Shown: positions 26,823 through 36,267, counted from the stretch's first letter. The stretch is 64,000 nt of DNA from Rhodobacteraceae bacterium HLUCCA12 (GCA_001314715.1 LJSV01000004.1:124001-188000), one strand, 5' to 3'. Numbers and translations are program-made. Notes: a model not told the origin generated them from the letters alone.

Positions 26823-28247
26823 ATGACGGACATCGCCTTTCTCATCAACGGCCATCCGGTCAGACTGACCGACGCCGCACCGACCACCACGCTGCTGGAC
26901 TGGCTGCGCGAATCGCGCGCTCTTCCCGGCACCAAGGAAGGCTGCAACGAAGGCGATTGCGGCGCCTGCACGGTGATGGTGTCGGACGATCGCGGCACCC
27001 GCGCGCTGAACGCCTGCATCCTGTTCCTGCCGCAACTGCACGGCAAGGCCGTGCGAACGGTCGAAGGACTGGAAGCGCCCGATGGCAGCCTGCACCCGGT
27101 GCAACAGGCGATGATCGAGCAGCACGGCAGCCAATGCGGGTTCTGCACGCCCGGTTTCATCATGGCGATGGCAACGAACCACCTGAACGGCGAAACCGAC
27201 CACGATACCGCGCTTGCCGGCAATCTGTGTCGCTGCACCGGCTATGCGCCAATCTTGCGTGCCGCACAACGCGCCGCCGACCAGCCGGTGCCCGACTGGC
27301 TGCGCCGCGAAACGGATCCGGGCTTCGTCCGTTCGAGACTATCCCCGGTCGCGGGGCCGGGCGGGGCAAGCACGCCCCCGCCCGCGGACACAGATGTCGC
27401 CCTGCCGCAGACCGCCGATGCGCTGGCCGAATGGTGCCTGCGCTATCCCGAGGGCCGGCTTGTCGCCGGGGCGACCGATGTCGGGCTTTGGGTGACAAAG
27501 CAGTTGCGCACCCTGGGTCCGGTGGCCTTCATCGCCGGCATTGACGCCCTGCGCGGTGTCAGCGTCGGTGACACCGAGATCCACATCGGTGCCACCACGA
27601 CGCTGGCCGAGCTGATGCCCGCCATCGCCCCGCACCACCCCGATTTCGCCGAGCTGATCCGCCGCTACGGCTCTGCCCAGGTGCGCGCGGCGGCGACCAT
27701 CGGCGGCAATATCGCCAACGGCTCGCCCATCGGCGACGGCCCGCCCGCGCTGATCGCGCTGGGCGCCGTGCTTCATCTGCGCCGGGGCGACGACCGGCGG
27801 CGGCTGGCGCTTGAGGATTTCTTTCTGGACTACGGCAAGCAGGACCGCCTGCCCGGCGAATTCGTCGAGGGTGTCTCGTTTCCGCGACAGCCCGATCGGC
27901 TGAAATGCTACAAGCTGTCCAAACGGTTCGATCAGGACATTTCCGCCCTGTGCGGCTGTTTCAACATCACGGTTCAGGACGGGCACGTGACTGGCGCCCG
28001 GATCGCCTTTGGCGGCATGGCCGGCATCCCGGCCCGCGCCCGCCCGGTCGAGGCCGCGCTTGTCGGGCAGCCCTGGACGGCCGAGACCGTGGCGGCGGCA
28101 ATTCCGGCTTTTGCCGAAAGCTTCACGCCGCTTTCGGACATGCGCGCCTCCTCCCGCTATCGGCTTGACGCCGCCAGTAACCTGCTGTGGCGATATTTCC
28201 ACGAGGACCGGGGCATCCCGACGCGCGTGCTGGAGGTCGAGCCATGA
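26823..28247 (+). CDS. xdhA: Xanthine dehydrogenase small subunit (Fe-S/FAD)
   Basis: A 474-residue subunit oxidising hypoxanthine/xanthine together with XdhB. The [2Fe-2S] ligands are Cys41, Cys46, Cys49 (CNEGDCGAC), Cys65, Cys105, Cys108 (CGFC), Cys136 and Cys138 (CRC). The FAD domain starts near residue 195, with GRLVAGATDVGLWVTKQLR as the flavin loop and AAATIGGNIANGSPIGDGPPALIAL as the second FAD motif. The fusion of Fe-S and FAD domains in one chain is typical of bacterial XdhA and distinguishes it from the three-subunit Mo hydroxylase at 16451-20180. The ATG follows AAAAGGTGA. It overlaps xdhB by 4 bases. Confidence 0.96.
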   Translation: MTDIAFLINGHPVRLTDAAPTTTLLDWLRESRALPGTKEGCNEGDCGACTVMVSDDRGTRALNACILFLPQLHGKAVRTVEGLEAPDGSLHPVQQAMIEQHGSQCGFCTPGFIMAMATNHLNGETDHDTALAGNLCRCTGYAPILRAAQRAADQPVPDWLRRETDPGFVRSRLSPVAGPGGASTPPPADTDVALPQTADALAEWCLRYPEGRLVAGATDVGLWVTKQLRTLGPVAFIAGIDALRGVSVGDTEIHIGATTTLAELMPAIAPHHPDFAELIRRYGSAQVRAAATIGGNIANGSPIGDGPPALIALGAVLHLRRGDDRRRLALEDFFLDYGKQDRLPGEFVEGVSFPRQPDRLKCYKLSKRFDQDISALCGCFNITVQDGHVTGARIAFGGMAGIPARARPVEAALVGQPWTAETVAAAIPAFAESFTPLSDMRASSRYRLDAASNLLWRYFHEDRGIPTRVLEVEP

Positions 28248-30613
28248 GCGTTCACAAACCGCTGCCGCATGATGCCGCGCGGCTTCACGTGACAGGCCAG
28301 GCCCGATATGTCGATGACATCCCGGCACCGGCGGGCACGCTGCACCTGGCGTTCGGCCTGTCCGGGATCGCCCATGGCGACATCCGCGCAATCGATCTGG
28401 AGGCCGTGCGCGCAGCCCCCGGCGTGGTCGCGGTCCTGACCGCCGACGACCTGCCCCGACCCGCCGATTGCAGTCCGTCGAACCATGACGAGCCGTTGCT
28501 GGCCGAGGGCACGGTGCAATACCTGGGCCAGCCGGTCTTCCTGGTGATCGCCGACAGTCACCTGCGCGCGCGAAAAGCCGCGCGGCTGGGCCGGATCGAC
28601 TATGACCGCAAGCCCGCAATCCTGAGCATCGACGACGCGATCGCCGCCGACAGCCGGTTCGAGGACGGACCACGCATCTGGGCACGGGGCGACGCGACAA
28701 AGGCGATCGCCCGCGCGACCCATGTCATCGACGGCGTGATCGAGATGGGCGGGCAAGAGCATTTCTATCTCGAAGGCCAGGCCGCGATGGCGCTGCCGCA
28801 AGAAGGCGGCGACATGATCGTCCAGTCCTCGACCCAGCATCCGACCGAGATCCAGCACAAGGTGGCCGATGCCCTGGGCGTGCCGATGCACGCCGTGCGC
28901 ATCGAGGTGCGGCGCATGGGCGGCGGCTTTGGCGGCAAGGAAAGCCAGGGCAACGCGCTGGCGATCGCCTGCGCGCTGGCCGCGCATCTGACCGGCCGGG
29001 CCTGCAAGATGCGCTATGACCGCGACGACGATTTCATGATCACCGGCAAGCGCCACGACTTCCGCATCGCCTATCGCGCCGGGGTCGATGCGGCCGGGCG
29101 CATCCAGGGGATCGAATTCGTCCAGTACGCGCGCTGCGGCTGGGCGCAGGATCTGTCGCTGCCGGTGGCCGACCGTGCCATGCTGCATGCCGACAATGCC
29201 TATTTCCTGCCCGAAGTCCGCATCGAGAGCCATCGCCTGCGCACCAACACCCAGTCGGCGACGGCCTTTCGCGGATTCGGCGGACCCCAGGGCATGCTGG
29301 GGATCGAGCGGGTGATGGACCATATCGCCCACGCGATGCGCATGGATCCGCTGGACCTGCGGCGAATGAACTACTACCCGGAGTGCGCAGCGGAGAGGTC
29401 GGACGGGGGGCTGTCTGCCCCCCACGGCCTGCGGCCTCCCCCCGAGGATATTTCCGGACAGAAAATGGGGCGCGAGACGCCCTATGGCATGGTGGTTGAG
29501 GATTTCATCCTGCACGCGATGACAGAAAAGCTGGAGGCCGCGTGCGATTACCGGGCACGGCGCGCGGCAATCGCTGCGTGGAACGCCCAAAGCCCGGTTC
29601 TGAAACGCGGGATCGCCCTGACGCCGGTGAAATTCGGCATCTCGTTCACGCTGACCCATCTGAACCAGGCCGGGGCGTTGGTGCATGTCTATCAGGACGG
29701 ATCGATACACCTGAATCATGGCGGCACCGAAATGGGTCAGGGCCTGTTCCAGAAGGTGGCGCAGGTGGCGGCAGGGGTTTTCGGGCTGGATCTGGGGGCG
29801 GTCAAGATCACCGCCACGGACACCGCAAAGGTGCCCAACACCTCGGCCACGGCGGCCAGTTCGGGATCGGACCTGAACGGCATGGCAGTCAGGGTCGCCT
29901 GCGAGACCTTGCGCGACCGGATCGCAGGCGTGATCGCCGAGAGGCATCAATGCCCGGCCGGACAGGTCGTCTTTGCCGAAGGCAAGGTCAGCGTTCCGGG
30001 ATACGACTACGGTTTCGCCGAGGCAGCCGCGCTGACCTATGCCGCGCGGGTCAGCCTGTCGGCGACGGGGTATTACCGTACGCCCAAGCTGGAATGGGAC
30101 AGGATCGCGGGCAAGGGCCGCCCATTTTTCTATTTCGCCTATGGCGTCGCCTGTTCCGAGGTTGTGGTCGATACCCTGACCGGCGAGAACCGCATCCTGC
30201 GCACCGACATCGTGCATGATTGCGGCAAGAGCCTGAATCCGGCGCTGGATACCGGCCAGATCGAGGGCGGGTTCGTGCAGGGCGCGGGCTGGCTGACCAC
30301 CGAGGAACTGGTCTGGGATGACGACGGGCGGCTGCGCACGCATGCCCCCTCGACCTACAAGATCCCGGCTTTCGGGGACCGCCCGCGCGCGTTCAATGTC
30401 ATGTTATGGGACGGACAGAACCGTGAAGAGACGATCCATCGCTCGAAGGCGGTGGGCGAGCCGCCTTTCATGCTGGGAATATCGGTCCTGATGGCGCTGT
30501 CGGATGCGGTTGCGGCCTGCGGCGACGGCAGCCTGTATCCGGCGCTGGACGCCCCGGCCACCCCCGAGCGCCTTCTGGCCGCGATCGCCCGCCAAAAGGA
30601 GACTGCGCGATGA
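28244..30613 (+). CDS. xdhB: Xanthine dehydrogenase large (molybdopterin) subunit with repeat-encoded insertion
   Basis: The 789-residue catalytic subunit. Typical XDH residues are present: GGQEHFYLEGQ carrying the substrate-binding Glu, the GGGFGGKESQ cofactor loop, TAFRGFGGPQGM with the substrate Arg, HGGTEMGQGL, and GEPPFMLG with catalytic Glu739. Between MNYYPE and ETPYGMVVEDF there are about 28 extra residues (about 381-409: a stretch containing SDGGLSAPHGLRPPPEDISG). They are encoded by a palindromic genomic repeat (29402-29466) that keeps the frame open. Orthologues, as I recall them, have a short loop there. The ATG overlaps the xdhA stop. The enzyme is likely functional if the loop is surface-exposed. 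Confidence 0.94.
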   Translation: MSVHKPLPHDAARLHVTGQARYVDDIPAPAGTLHLAFGLSGIAHGDIRAIDLEAVRAAPGVVAVLTADDLPRPADCSPSNHDEPLLAEGTVQYLGQPVFLVIADSHLRARKAARLGRIDYDRKPAILSIDDAIAADSRFEDGPRIWARGDATKAIARATHVIDGVIEMGGQEHFYLEGQAAMALPQEGGDMIVQSSTQHPTEIQHKVADALGVPMHAVRIEVRRMGGGFGGKESQGNALAIACALAAHLTGRACKMRYDRDDDFMITGKRHDFRIAYRAGVDAAGRIQGIEFVQYARCGWAQDLSLPVADRAMLHADNAYFLPEVRIESHRLRTNTQSATAFRGFGGPQGMLGIERVMDHIAHAMRMDPLDLRRMNYYPECAAERSDGGLSAPHGLRPPPEDISGQKMGRETPYGMVVEDFILHAMTEKLEAACDYRARRAAIAAWNAQSPVLKRGIALTPVKFGISFTLTHLNQAGALVHVYQDGSIHLNHGGTEMGQGLFQKVAQVAAGVFGLDLGAVKITATDTAKVPNTSATAASSGSDLNGMAVRVACETLRDRIAGVIAERHQCPAGQVVFAEGKVSVPGYDYGFAEAAALTYAARVSLSATGYYRTPKLEWDRIAGKGRPFFYFAYGVACSEVVVDTLTGENRILRTDIVHDCGKSLNPALDTGQIEGGFVQGAGWLTTEELVWDDDGRLRTHAPSTYKIPAFGDRPRAFNVMLWDGQNREETIHRSKAVGEPPFMLGISVLMALSDAVAACGDGSLYPALDAPATPERLLAAIARQKETAR
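29402..29466. repeat. Palindromic repeat, copy B (inside xdhB, in frame)
   Basis: The repeat holds hairpins GGGGGGC-TGTCT-GCCCCCC (29405-29423) and GGCC-TGC-GGCC (29426-29436), then CCCCCCGAGGATATTTCCGGACAG. Its reverse complement lines up with copy A at 21515-21590. It is translated as part of XdhB without a stop or frameshift, like the Rickettsia palindromic elements known to insert into protein genes. Confidence 0.78.
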
Positions 30614-31560
30614 TCGACCGAGCCGCCATCGAACGCATTCTGCGGCGGGAACCCGCGCTGGTGCGGGTGGCGATCGCCTCGCACAGGGGATCGAGCCCGC
30701 GCGAGGCCGGGGCGTCGATGCTGATCTGGGAAACCGGCCAGAGCGGCACGATCGGCGGCGGCGCGCTCGAACATGCGGCCACGCAGCGCGCGCGCGATCT
30801 CTTGGCGGGTGGCGGCCCGGTGGCCGAGCGCGTTCCGCTGGGCCCGGCGCTGGGTCAGTGCTGTGGCGGCGCGGTGACGCTGGTCTATGAGCGTCTGGAC
30901 CCCGACGCGCTTGCGGCTCTGCCGGCGACCGGAGTGTACATCCGACGGATCGAGGGCAGCGCCGAGATGCCGCTGGCGCTGGCGCGGATGCAACGCGCGC
31001 GCCGCGACGGGCGTGACGCCGAACCTGCACGAACGGTGTGGAAAGCCGGGTGGCTGGCCGAGCCGGTCACAGCGCCCGCGCGCGCGTTGTGGATATGGGG
31101 GGCAGGGCATGTCGGGCGGGCGCTGGTCGATGTCATCCATCCGCTGCCAGGCTTCTCCATCACCTGGATCGACACCGCCACGGGCCGGTTTCCCGCCGAT
31201 TGCCCGCCCGGCGTGCAATCGCGCGCGGCGCAAGATCCGGCCGAACGGGTCGCATCGGCCCCGTCGCAGGCCGACCATCTGATCGTGACCTACAGCCATG
31301 CCCTGGACCTTGAGTTGTGCCATCGGCTGCTGCTGCATGGGTTCGGCAGCGCCGGCCTGATCGGATCGGCCAGCAAATGGGCGCGGTTTCGCACCCGGTT
31401 GCGGACTCTGGGGCACAGTGATGCCCGGATTTCGCGCATTCGATGCCCGATCGGTACGCCCGCGCTTGGCAAACACCCGCAAGCCATTGCCGTGGGGGTG
31501 GCGGCCGCGCTACTGAGCCAGGGTAGCACCATGGCGCACAGACAAGAGGCCGCCGGATGA
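30610..31560 (+). CDS. xdhC: Xanthine dehydrogenase accessory protein XdhC
   Basis: A 316-residue maturation factor that binds molybdenum cofactor, promotes its sulfuration and inserts it into XdhB. Characteristic features are the RGSSPREAGASMLIW N-terminal motif, TIGGGALEHAA at about residues 47-57, LGQCCGGAV at about 80-88 and a C-terminal Rossmann-like half starting LWIWGAGHVGRALVDV at about residue 160, with GLIGSASKWARFRTRL further on. The ATG overlaps the xdhB stop by 4 bases and its own stop overlaps the ABC ATPase gene, making xdhABC and the importer a single operon. Confidence 0.94.
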   Translation: MIDRAAIERILRREPALVRVAIASHRGSSPREAGASMLIWETGQSGTIGGGALEHAATQRARDLLAGGGPVAERVPLGPALGQCCGGAVTLVYERLDPDALAALPATGVYIRRIEGSAEMPLALARMQRARRDGRDAEPARTVWKAGWLAEPVTAPARALWIWGAGHVGRALVDVIHPLPGFSITWIDTATGRFPADCPPGVQSRAAQDPAERVASAPSQADHLIVTYSHALDLELCHRLLLHGFGSAGLIGSASKWARFRTRLRTLGHSDARISRIRCPIGTPALGKHPQAIAVGVAAALLSQGSTMAHRQEAAG

Positions 31561-33074
31561 CCGAACCGCTGCTGTCCATCGAAGGTCTGACCAAGGCCTA
31601 TCCCGGCGTGATCGCCAACAGCGATGTCAGTTTTTCGATCGGCAAGGGTGAAATCCATGCCCTGCTGGGCGAGAACGGGGCGGGCAAGTCGACGTTGGTC
31701 AAGGCCGTCTATGGCCTGCTTCGGCCCGATTCGGGGCAAATGCTCTGGCGCGGGCAGCCTTATGCGCCGGCCGCGCCCACACAGGCGCGCCAGGCCGGGG
31801 TGGCCATGGTCTTTCAACACTTCAGCCTGTTCGATGCACTCGACGTGGCCGAAAACGTGGCGCTGGGCATGGACCGGCCGCCCCCGATCCGCAAACTTGC
31901 CGCGCGAATCCGCGAGGTTTCGACCGCCTATGGCCTGCCGTTGGACCCGTCGCGGCTGGTCGGCGAACTGTCGGCGGGCGAGCGTCAGCGTGTCGAGATC
32001 GTGCGCTGCCTGTTGCAGGACCCGCATCTTCTGATCATGGACGAGCCGACATCGGTTCTGACCCCGCAGGAGGTGGACATCCTGTTTCGCACCCTGCGCC
32101 AACTCAGGTCCGAGGGCCGATCGATCCTCTATATCTCGCACAAGCTGGAAGAGATCCGCGCCCTGTGCGAGACCGCGACCGTTCTCAGGCATGGCGAGGT
32201 CGTCGCCCGCTGCGATCCGCGCGAACAGACCGCGCGCGCGCTGGCCGAGATGATGGTGGGCACAGCCCTGCACCGGCCAGAGCGCCCGGCCCACAAGCCT
32301 GGTCGGGTCTTGCTGGAGGTCCGCGACCTGAACCTGCGTTCGCCCTATGCATTCGGAACAAGCCTCAAGGATGTGTCTCTCACGGTGCAAGCCGGCGAGA
32401 TCCTGGGGATCGGCGGCGTTGCGGGCAATGGGCAGGACGAGTTGCTGGCCGGACTTTCGGGCGAATTGCGCAGCCGGGCGGACGCCGTCCGGGTCAAGGG
32501 CGATCCGGCGGGCGACAAGGGTCCGACGGCGCGCCGGGCGCTGGGGCTTCTGTGCGCCCCCGAAGAGCGCCTTGGCCATGCCGCCGCGCCCGACATGAAC
32601 CTGACGGAAAATGCGCTTCTGACCGGGGCCTGGCGCGAGAAGCTGGTGCGCCGCGGCTTCATCGACGCAGGGCGCGCACGCGCCTTTGCCGAGCGCATCA
32701 TCCGCCGGTTCGACGTGCGCACACCCGGCCCGCATGTCGCGGCCCGCGCGCTGTCAGGCGGCAATCTGCAGAAGTTCGTCATTGGTCGTGAAATCCTGCA
32801 ACGGCCCGAGGTGCTGGTGGTGAACCAACCGACCTGGGGTGTCGATGCCTCGGCCGCGGCGGCGATCCGCCAGGCGCTGATGGACCTTGCGCAAAACGGT
32901 GCCGCGGTGGTCGTGATCAGCCAGGACCTGGATGAGATCCTGGAAGTGGCCGACACTTTCGCAGCCCTGAACGGCGGCCGGCTCAGCGCCGCGCGCCCGG
33001 TCAAGGGCCTGACAATGGAGGCGATCGGCCTGATGCTGGGCGGCGCAGAGGGAGACAGCGATGCTGCGGCTTGA
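31557..33074 (+). CDS. ABC transporter ATP-binding protein, BMP-type nucleoside/purine importer
   Basis: A 505-residue ATPase with two fused nucleotide-binding domains, as in the YufO/NupO and sugar (RbsA-like) group. The first domain has Walker A GENGAGKST (about 38-46), signature LSAGERQRVE and Walker B LLIMDEPTS. The second has a degenerate P-loop (GVAGNGQDELL, about 287-297) with LSGGNLQKFV, typical of this family. It is translationally coupled to xdhC (overlap) and overlaps the next permease gene by 14 bases. Context with xdhABC suggests import of a purine base, nucleoside or oxopurine. Confidence 0.92.
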   Translation: MTEPLLSIEGLTKAYPGVIANSDVSFSIGKGEIHALLGENGAGKSTLVKAVYGLLRPDSGQMLWRGQPYAPAAPTQARQAGVAMVFQHFSLFDALDVAENVALGMDRPPPIRKLAARIREVSTAYGLPLDPSRLVGELSAGERQRVEIVRCLLQDPHLLIMDEPTSVLTPQEVDILFRTLRQLRSEGRSILYISHKLEEIRALCETATVLRHGEVVARCDPREQTARALAEMMVGTALHRPERPAHKPGRVLLEVRDLNLRSPYAFGTSLKDVSLTVQAGEILGIGGVAGNGQDELLAGLSGELRSRADAVRVKGDPAGDKGPTARRALGLLCAPEERLGHAAAPDMNLTENALLTGAWREKLVRRGFIDAGRARAFAERIIRRFDVRTPGPHVAARALSGGNLQKFVIGREILQRPEVLVVNQPTWGVDASAAAAIRQALMDLAQNGAAVVVISQDLDEILEVADTFAALNGGRLSAARPVKGLTMEAIGLMLGGAEGDSDAAA

Positions 33075-34146
33075 CAAGCGCCCCCAGCCGTCGAAGCGGT
33101 GGAACTGGGCAACCCCCTTCCTGGCGGTACTGCTAACCATGATTGCGGGCGGGTTCCTTTTCATGGCCTTGGGCAAGGATCCGTTCATTGCGATCAAGCT
33201 GATCTTCTGGGATCCGCTGTTCAACCCGCAGGTCGCGGATTATTCGCGCCCGCAGCTGCTGGTCAAGGCAGGCCCCCTGATCCTGATCGCGGTGGGGCTT
33301 TCGGTGGGGTTTCGCGCCGGCATCTGGAATATCGGCGCCGAGGGGCAATACATCATCGGCGCGCTCTGCGGCGCGGCGGTCGCGCTGGCGTTCTGGCCGG
33401 CCGAAGGGTGGTACATCTTTCCGTTGATGGTGCTGGCCGGGGCCTTTGGCGGCTGGGCCTGGGCGATGATCCCGGCCATCCTGAAAACGCGGTTCAACAC
33501 CAACGAGATCCTGGTGTCGCTGCTGCTGGTCTATGTCGCCGAAAAGATCCTGGCGGCCATGTCGGTGGGCCTGATGCGCAACCCGGATGGCGCGGGATTT
33601 CCCGGTTCGCGCAATATCGCGCAATATCCCGCCGCCGCCAACAACGAGCTGATCGCCGACACCGGCATGCACTGGGGGGTGGTCGCGGCCTTCATCGCCG
33701 TGATCTTCACCTATATCATGCTGCACCGTCACATCCTGGGTTTTCAGGTCCAGCTGGCCGGGCAAGCCCCGCGCGCGGCGAAATTCGCCGGTGTCGCGCC
33801 CGCGCGGCTGGTGGTTCTGTGCCTTGGTTTTTCGGGCGCGATGGCGGGGCTGGCCGGGATGTTCGAGGTCTCGGGCCCGGCGCGTCTGGTCTCGATCGAT
33901 TTCAACGCCTACTACGGCTTTACCGCGATCATCGTGGCGTTTCTCGGCCGGTTGCACCCGGTCGGCATCGCCCTGGCGGGGCTGTTGATGGCGCTGACCT
34001 ATATCGGCGGCGAACTCGCGCAATTCACCCTGGGTCTGCCATCAGCCGCGATCCAGGTGTTTCAGGGAATGCTCTTGTTCTTCCTGCTGGCGGTCGACGT
34101 GCTGTCGAATTACCGTATTCGCCTGAAAACGCACGAGGCCGCGTGA
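33061..34146 (+). CDS. ABC transporter permease, BMP-type importer (first permease)
   Basis: A 361-residue integral membrane protein with about eight to ten hydrophobic segments, of the YufP/BPD_transp_2 type. The segment LILIAVGLSVGFRAGIWNIGAEGQYIIGAL (in parts) is the family hallmark near residues 75-100, and FSGAMAGLAGMFEVSGP marks the C-terminal half. It overlaps the ATPase gene and is joined to the second permease by a one-base stop/start overlap (TGATG at 34144). Likely purine uptake, from context. Confidence 0.93.
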   Translation: MLRLDKRPQPSKRWNWATPFLAVLLTMIAGGFLFMALGKDPFIAIKLIFWDPLFNPQVADYSRPQLLVKAGPLILIAVGLSVGFRAGIWNIGAEGQYIIGALCGAAVALAFWPAEGWYIFPLMVLAGAFGGWAWAMIPAILKTRFNTNEILVSLLLVYVAEKILAAMSVGLMRNPDGAGFPGSRNIAQYPAAANNELIADTGMHWGVVAAFIAVIFTYIMLHRHILGFQVQLAGQAPRAAKFAGVAPARLVVLCLGFSGAMAGLAGMFEVSGPARLVSIDFNAYYGFTAIIVAFLGRLHPVGIALAGLLMALTYIGGELAQFTLGLPSAAIQVFQGMLLFFLLAVDVLSNYRIRLKTHEAA

Positions 34147-35078
34147 TGGATTTTTCTTCGTTCAACCCGATGGTCCTGGCGGCGGCGCTGATGGTGGCGG
34201 CAACGCCGATCCTGCTGGCAGCCATCGGCGAGTTGGTGGTCGAGCGTTCGGGTGTGCTGAATCTGGGGGTCGAGGGCATGATGATCACCGGCGCCGTGGT
34301 CGGTTTCACCGCCGCCGTGACGACCGGCAACCCCTATCTGGGCATGCTGGCGGCGATGGCGGGCGGCGCGGCGTTGTCGCTGATCTTCGGTGTCCTGACC
34401 CAGCTTCTCAAGGCCAATCAGGTCGCATCCGGGCTGGCGCTGACCCTGTTCGGGCTCGGTTTCTCGGCCCTTCTGGGGCAAGGATACGCCGGGGTGGTGC
34501 CGCCGCGCACCGCCAAGCTGGATCTTGGCCTTCTCAGCGATATCCCGGTTCTGGGCCCGATCCTGTTTCGGCATGATCCGATGGTCTATGTCTCGGTCGC
34601 GATCGTGGTCGCGGTCTGGTTCTGGCTGACCTATACGCGCAGCGGGCGCATCCTGCGCGCTGTGGGCGAAAACCACGATGCCGCGCATGCCCTGGGCTAC
34701 CGGGTTCTGCGCGTGCGGATACTGGCGATCATGTTCGGCGGCGCCTGTGCGGGCATGGGTGGCGCCTATCTCAGCCTGATTCGCGTTCCGCAATGGACCG
34801 AGGGCATGACCGCAGGCATCGGATGGATCGCGCTGGCACTGGTGGTGTTCGCATCCTGGCGGCCCGTTCGCGCGATGCTGGGCGCCTATCTGTTTGGCGG
34901 CATCCTTGTGCTGCAATTGAATCTTCAGGCAGCAGGCATTCGAATTCCTGCCGAATATCTTGCCATGTCGCCCTATCTGATCACTATTCTGGTTCTGGTG
35001 ATCATGTCATCGGGCCGGGCGCGCAAATCGCTTGCCGCGCCGGGGTCGCTGGGCAAACCATTCCACGCAGCCGGCTGA
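34146..35078 (+). CDS. ABC transporter permease, BMP-type importer (second permease)
   Basis: A 310-residue integral membrane protein of the YufQ/BPD_transp_2 type, partner of the preceding permease. The early segment LAAIGELVVERSGVLNLGVEGMM (in parts, about residues 19-42) is the family signature, and GENHDAAHALGYRVLRVR is the cytoplasmic loop that contacts the ATPase. The start overlaps the upstream stop. The substrate-binding protein gene begins 55 bases downstream. Confidence 0.93.
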   Translation: MDFSSFNPMVLAAALMVAATPILLAAIGELVVERSGVLNLGVEGMMITGAVVGFTAAVTTGNPYLGMLAAMAGGAALSLIFGVLTQLLKANQVASGLALTLFGLGFSALLGQGYAGVVPPRTAKLDLGLLSDIPVLGPILFRHDPMVYVSVAIVVAVWFWLTYTRSGRILRAVGENHDAAHALGYRVLRVRILAIMFGGACAGMGGAYLSLIRVPQWTEGMTAGIGWIALALVVFASWRPVRAMLGAYLFGGILVLQLNLQAAGIRIPAEYLAMSPYLITILVLVIMSSGRARKSLAAPGSLGKPFHAAG

Positions 35079-35133
35079 TGCCGGCGCCTCAACCCGCGGA
35101 CACAGACCCGCACTGCAACACGGAGCATCCTCG

Positions 35134-36219
35134 ATGAAACGCAGAACCCTAATTGCCACCTCGGCCCTGGCGTTGGGCCTGTCCGCGCTGGGCGGCGCGG
35201 CCATGGCCCAGGACGACCCGCTCAAGGTCGGCTTCATCTATATCGGACCGCCGGGCGATTTCGGCTGGACCTATGCGCATGACCAGGCCCGGCTTGCCGC
35301 GCAGGAACATTTCGGCGACGCGGTCGAGACCTCTTATGTGGAAAACGTCCCCGAAGGCCCCGATGCCGAACGCATCCTGACCCAGATGGCGCTGTCGGGC
35401 ACAGACATGATCTTTGCGACCTCGTTCGGGTATGGCCCGGCCGTCAATGCCGTGGCCGAGCGTTTCCCCGATGTCGCCTTTGAACACGCGACCGGCTATC
35501 AGCAGGAATCGCCGAATGTGTCGCTTTACAACGCACGCTTTTACGAAGGGCGCGCAGTGATCGGCCATATTGCCGGCCGTATGACCGAAACCGACACGAT
35601 CGGCTATATCGCCTCGTTCCCGATCCCCGAGGTGATCATGGGCATCAACTCGGCCTATCTGCACGCACGCGCCGTCAACCCGGATGTACGGTTCCGCGTG
35701 GTCTGGGCGTATTCGTGGTTCGATCCCGCGCAAGAGGCCGCGGCGGCCGAAGCCCTGATCGACCAGGGCGCAGACATCCTGATGCAGCACACCGATTCAA
35801 CCGCGCCGCTTCAAGTGGCGCAGGATCGCGGCGCGTTGGCATTCGGGCAGGCATCCGACATGACGGAATTCGCGCCCGACGTGCACCTGACCGCGATCAT
35901 CGACAACTGGACCCCCTATTACATCGAGCGGATCCAGGCCCGGCTTGACGGTGAATGGGAGGCACAGAACGTCTGGCACGGCATCCCCGAGGACGAAGTG
36001 ACCTTTGCGCCGTTCAACGACCGCATCCCCGACGACGTGCAGGCCGAGGCCGAAGAAATGATCGAGTCGATCCGCACGGGCGAGTATCACCCGTTCACCG
36101 GGCCGATCAATCGTCAGGACGGCTCGGCCTGGCTGGAAGATGGTGAAGTGGCGCCCGACAGCGACCTGCTGGGCATGAACTTCTATGTCGAGGGCATGTC
36201 CGGCGAAATCCCGGAATGA
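35134..36219 (+). CDS. BMP family ABC transporter substrate-binding protein
   Basis: A 361-residue secreted binding protein of the basic membrane protein (BMP/Med) family. Residues 1-26 form a signal peptide ending AAMAQ; there is no lipobox cysteine. The mature chain starts DPLKVGFIYIGPPGDFGWTYAHDQ, and DMIFATSFGYGPA with FEHATGY are the usual BMP core. Known relatives bind nucleosides or purines, which fits the adjacent xdhABC and two-permease importer genes. It closes the 26.8-36.2 kb purine operon. No guanine deaminase or uricase gene is adjacent. Confidence 0.93.
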   Translation: MKRRTLIATSALALGLSALGGAAMAQDDPLKVGFIYIGPPGDFGWTYAHDQARLAAQEHFGDAVETSYVENVPEGPDAERILTQMALSGTDMIFATSFGYGPAVNAVAERFPDVAFEHATGYQQESPNVSLYNARFYEGRAVIGHIAGRMTETDTIGYIASFPIPEVIMGINSAYLHARAVNPDVRFRVVWAYSWFDPAQEAAAAEALIDQGADILMQHTDSTAPLQVAQDRGALAFGQASDMTEFAPDVHLTAIIDNWTPYYIERIQARLDGEWEAQNVWHGIPEDEVTFAPFNDRIPDDVQAEAEEMIESIRTGEYHPFTGPINRQDGSAWLEDGEVAPDSDLLGMNFYVEGMSGEIPE

Positions 36220-36227
36220 TCAAGACC

Positions 36228-36252
36228 GCGCCCCGGCGAAAGCGCGGGGCGC
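36228..36252. terminator. Possible bidirectional terminator hairpin
   Basis: Perfect 8-bp stem GCGCCCCG / CGGGGCGC with a 9-base loop, in the 48-base gap between the convergent BMP gene and FMN reductase gene. There is no T-run on either side, so function is uncertain. Confidence 0.4.
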
Positions 36253-36267
36253 GCGCGCATACGCATA

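Noticed and set aside
28157-30343. A 728-codon minus-strand open frame opposite xdhB
   Set aside because: The xdhB frame carries all xanthine dehydrogenase motifs and coupled starts and stops with its neighbours; the antisense frame has none.
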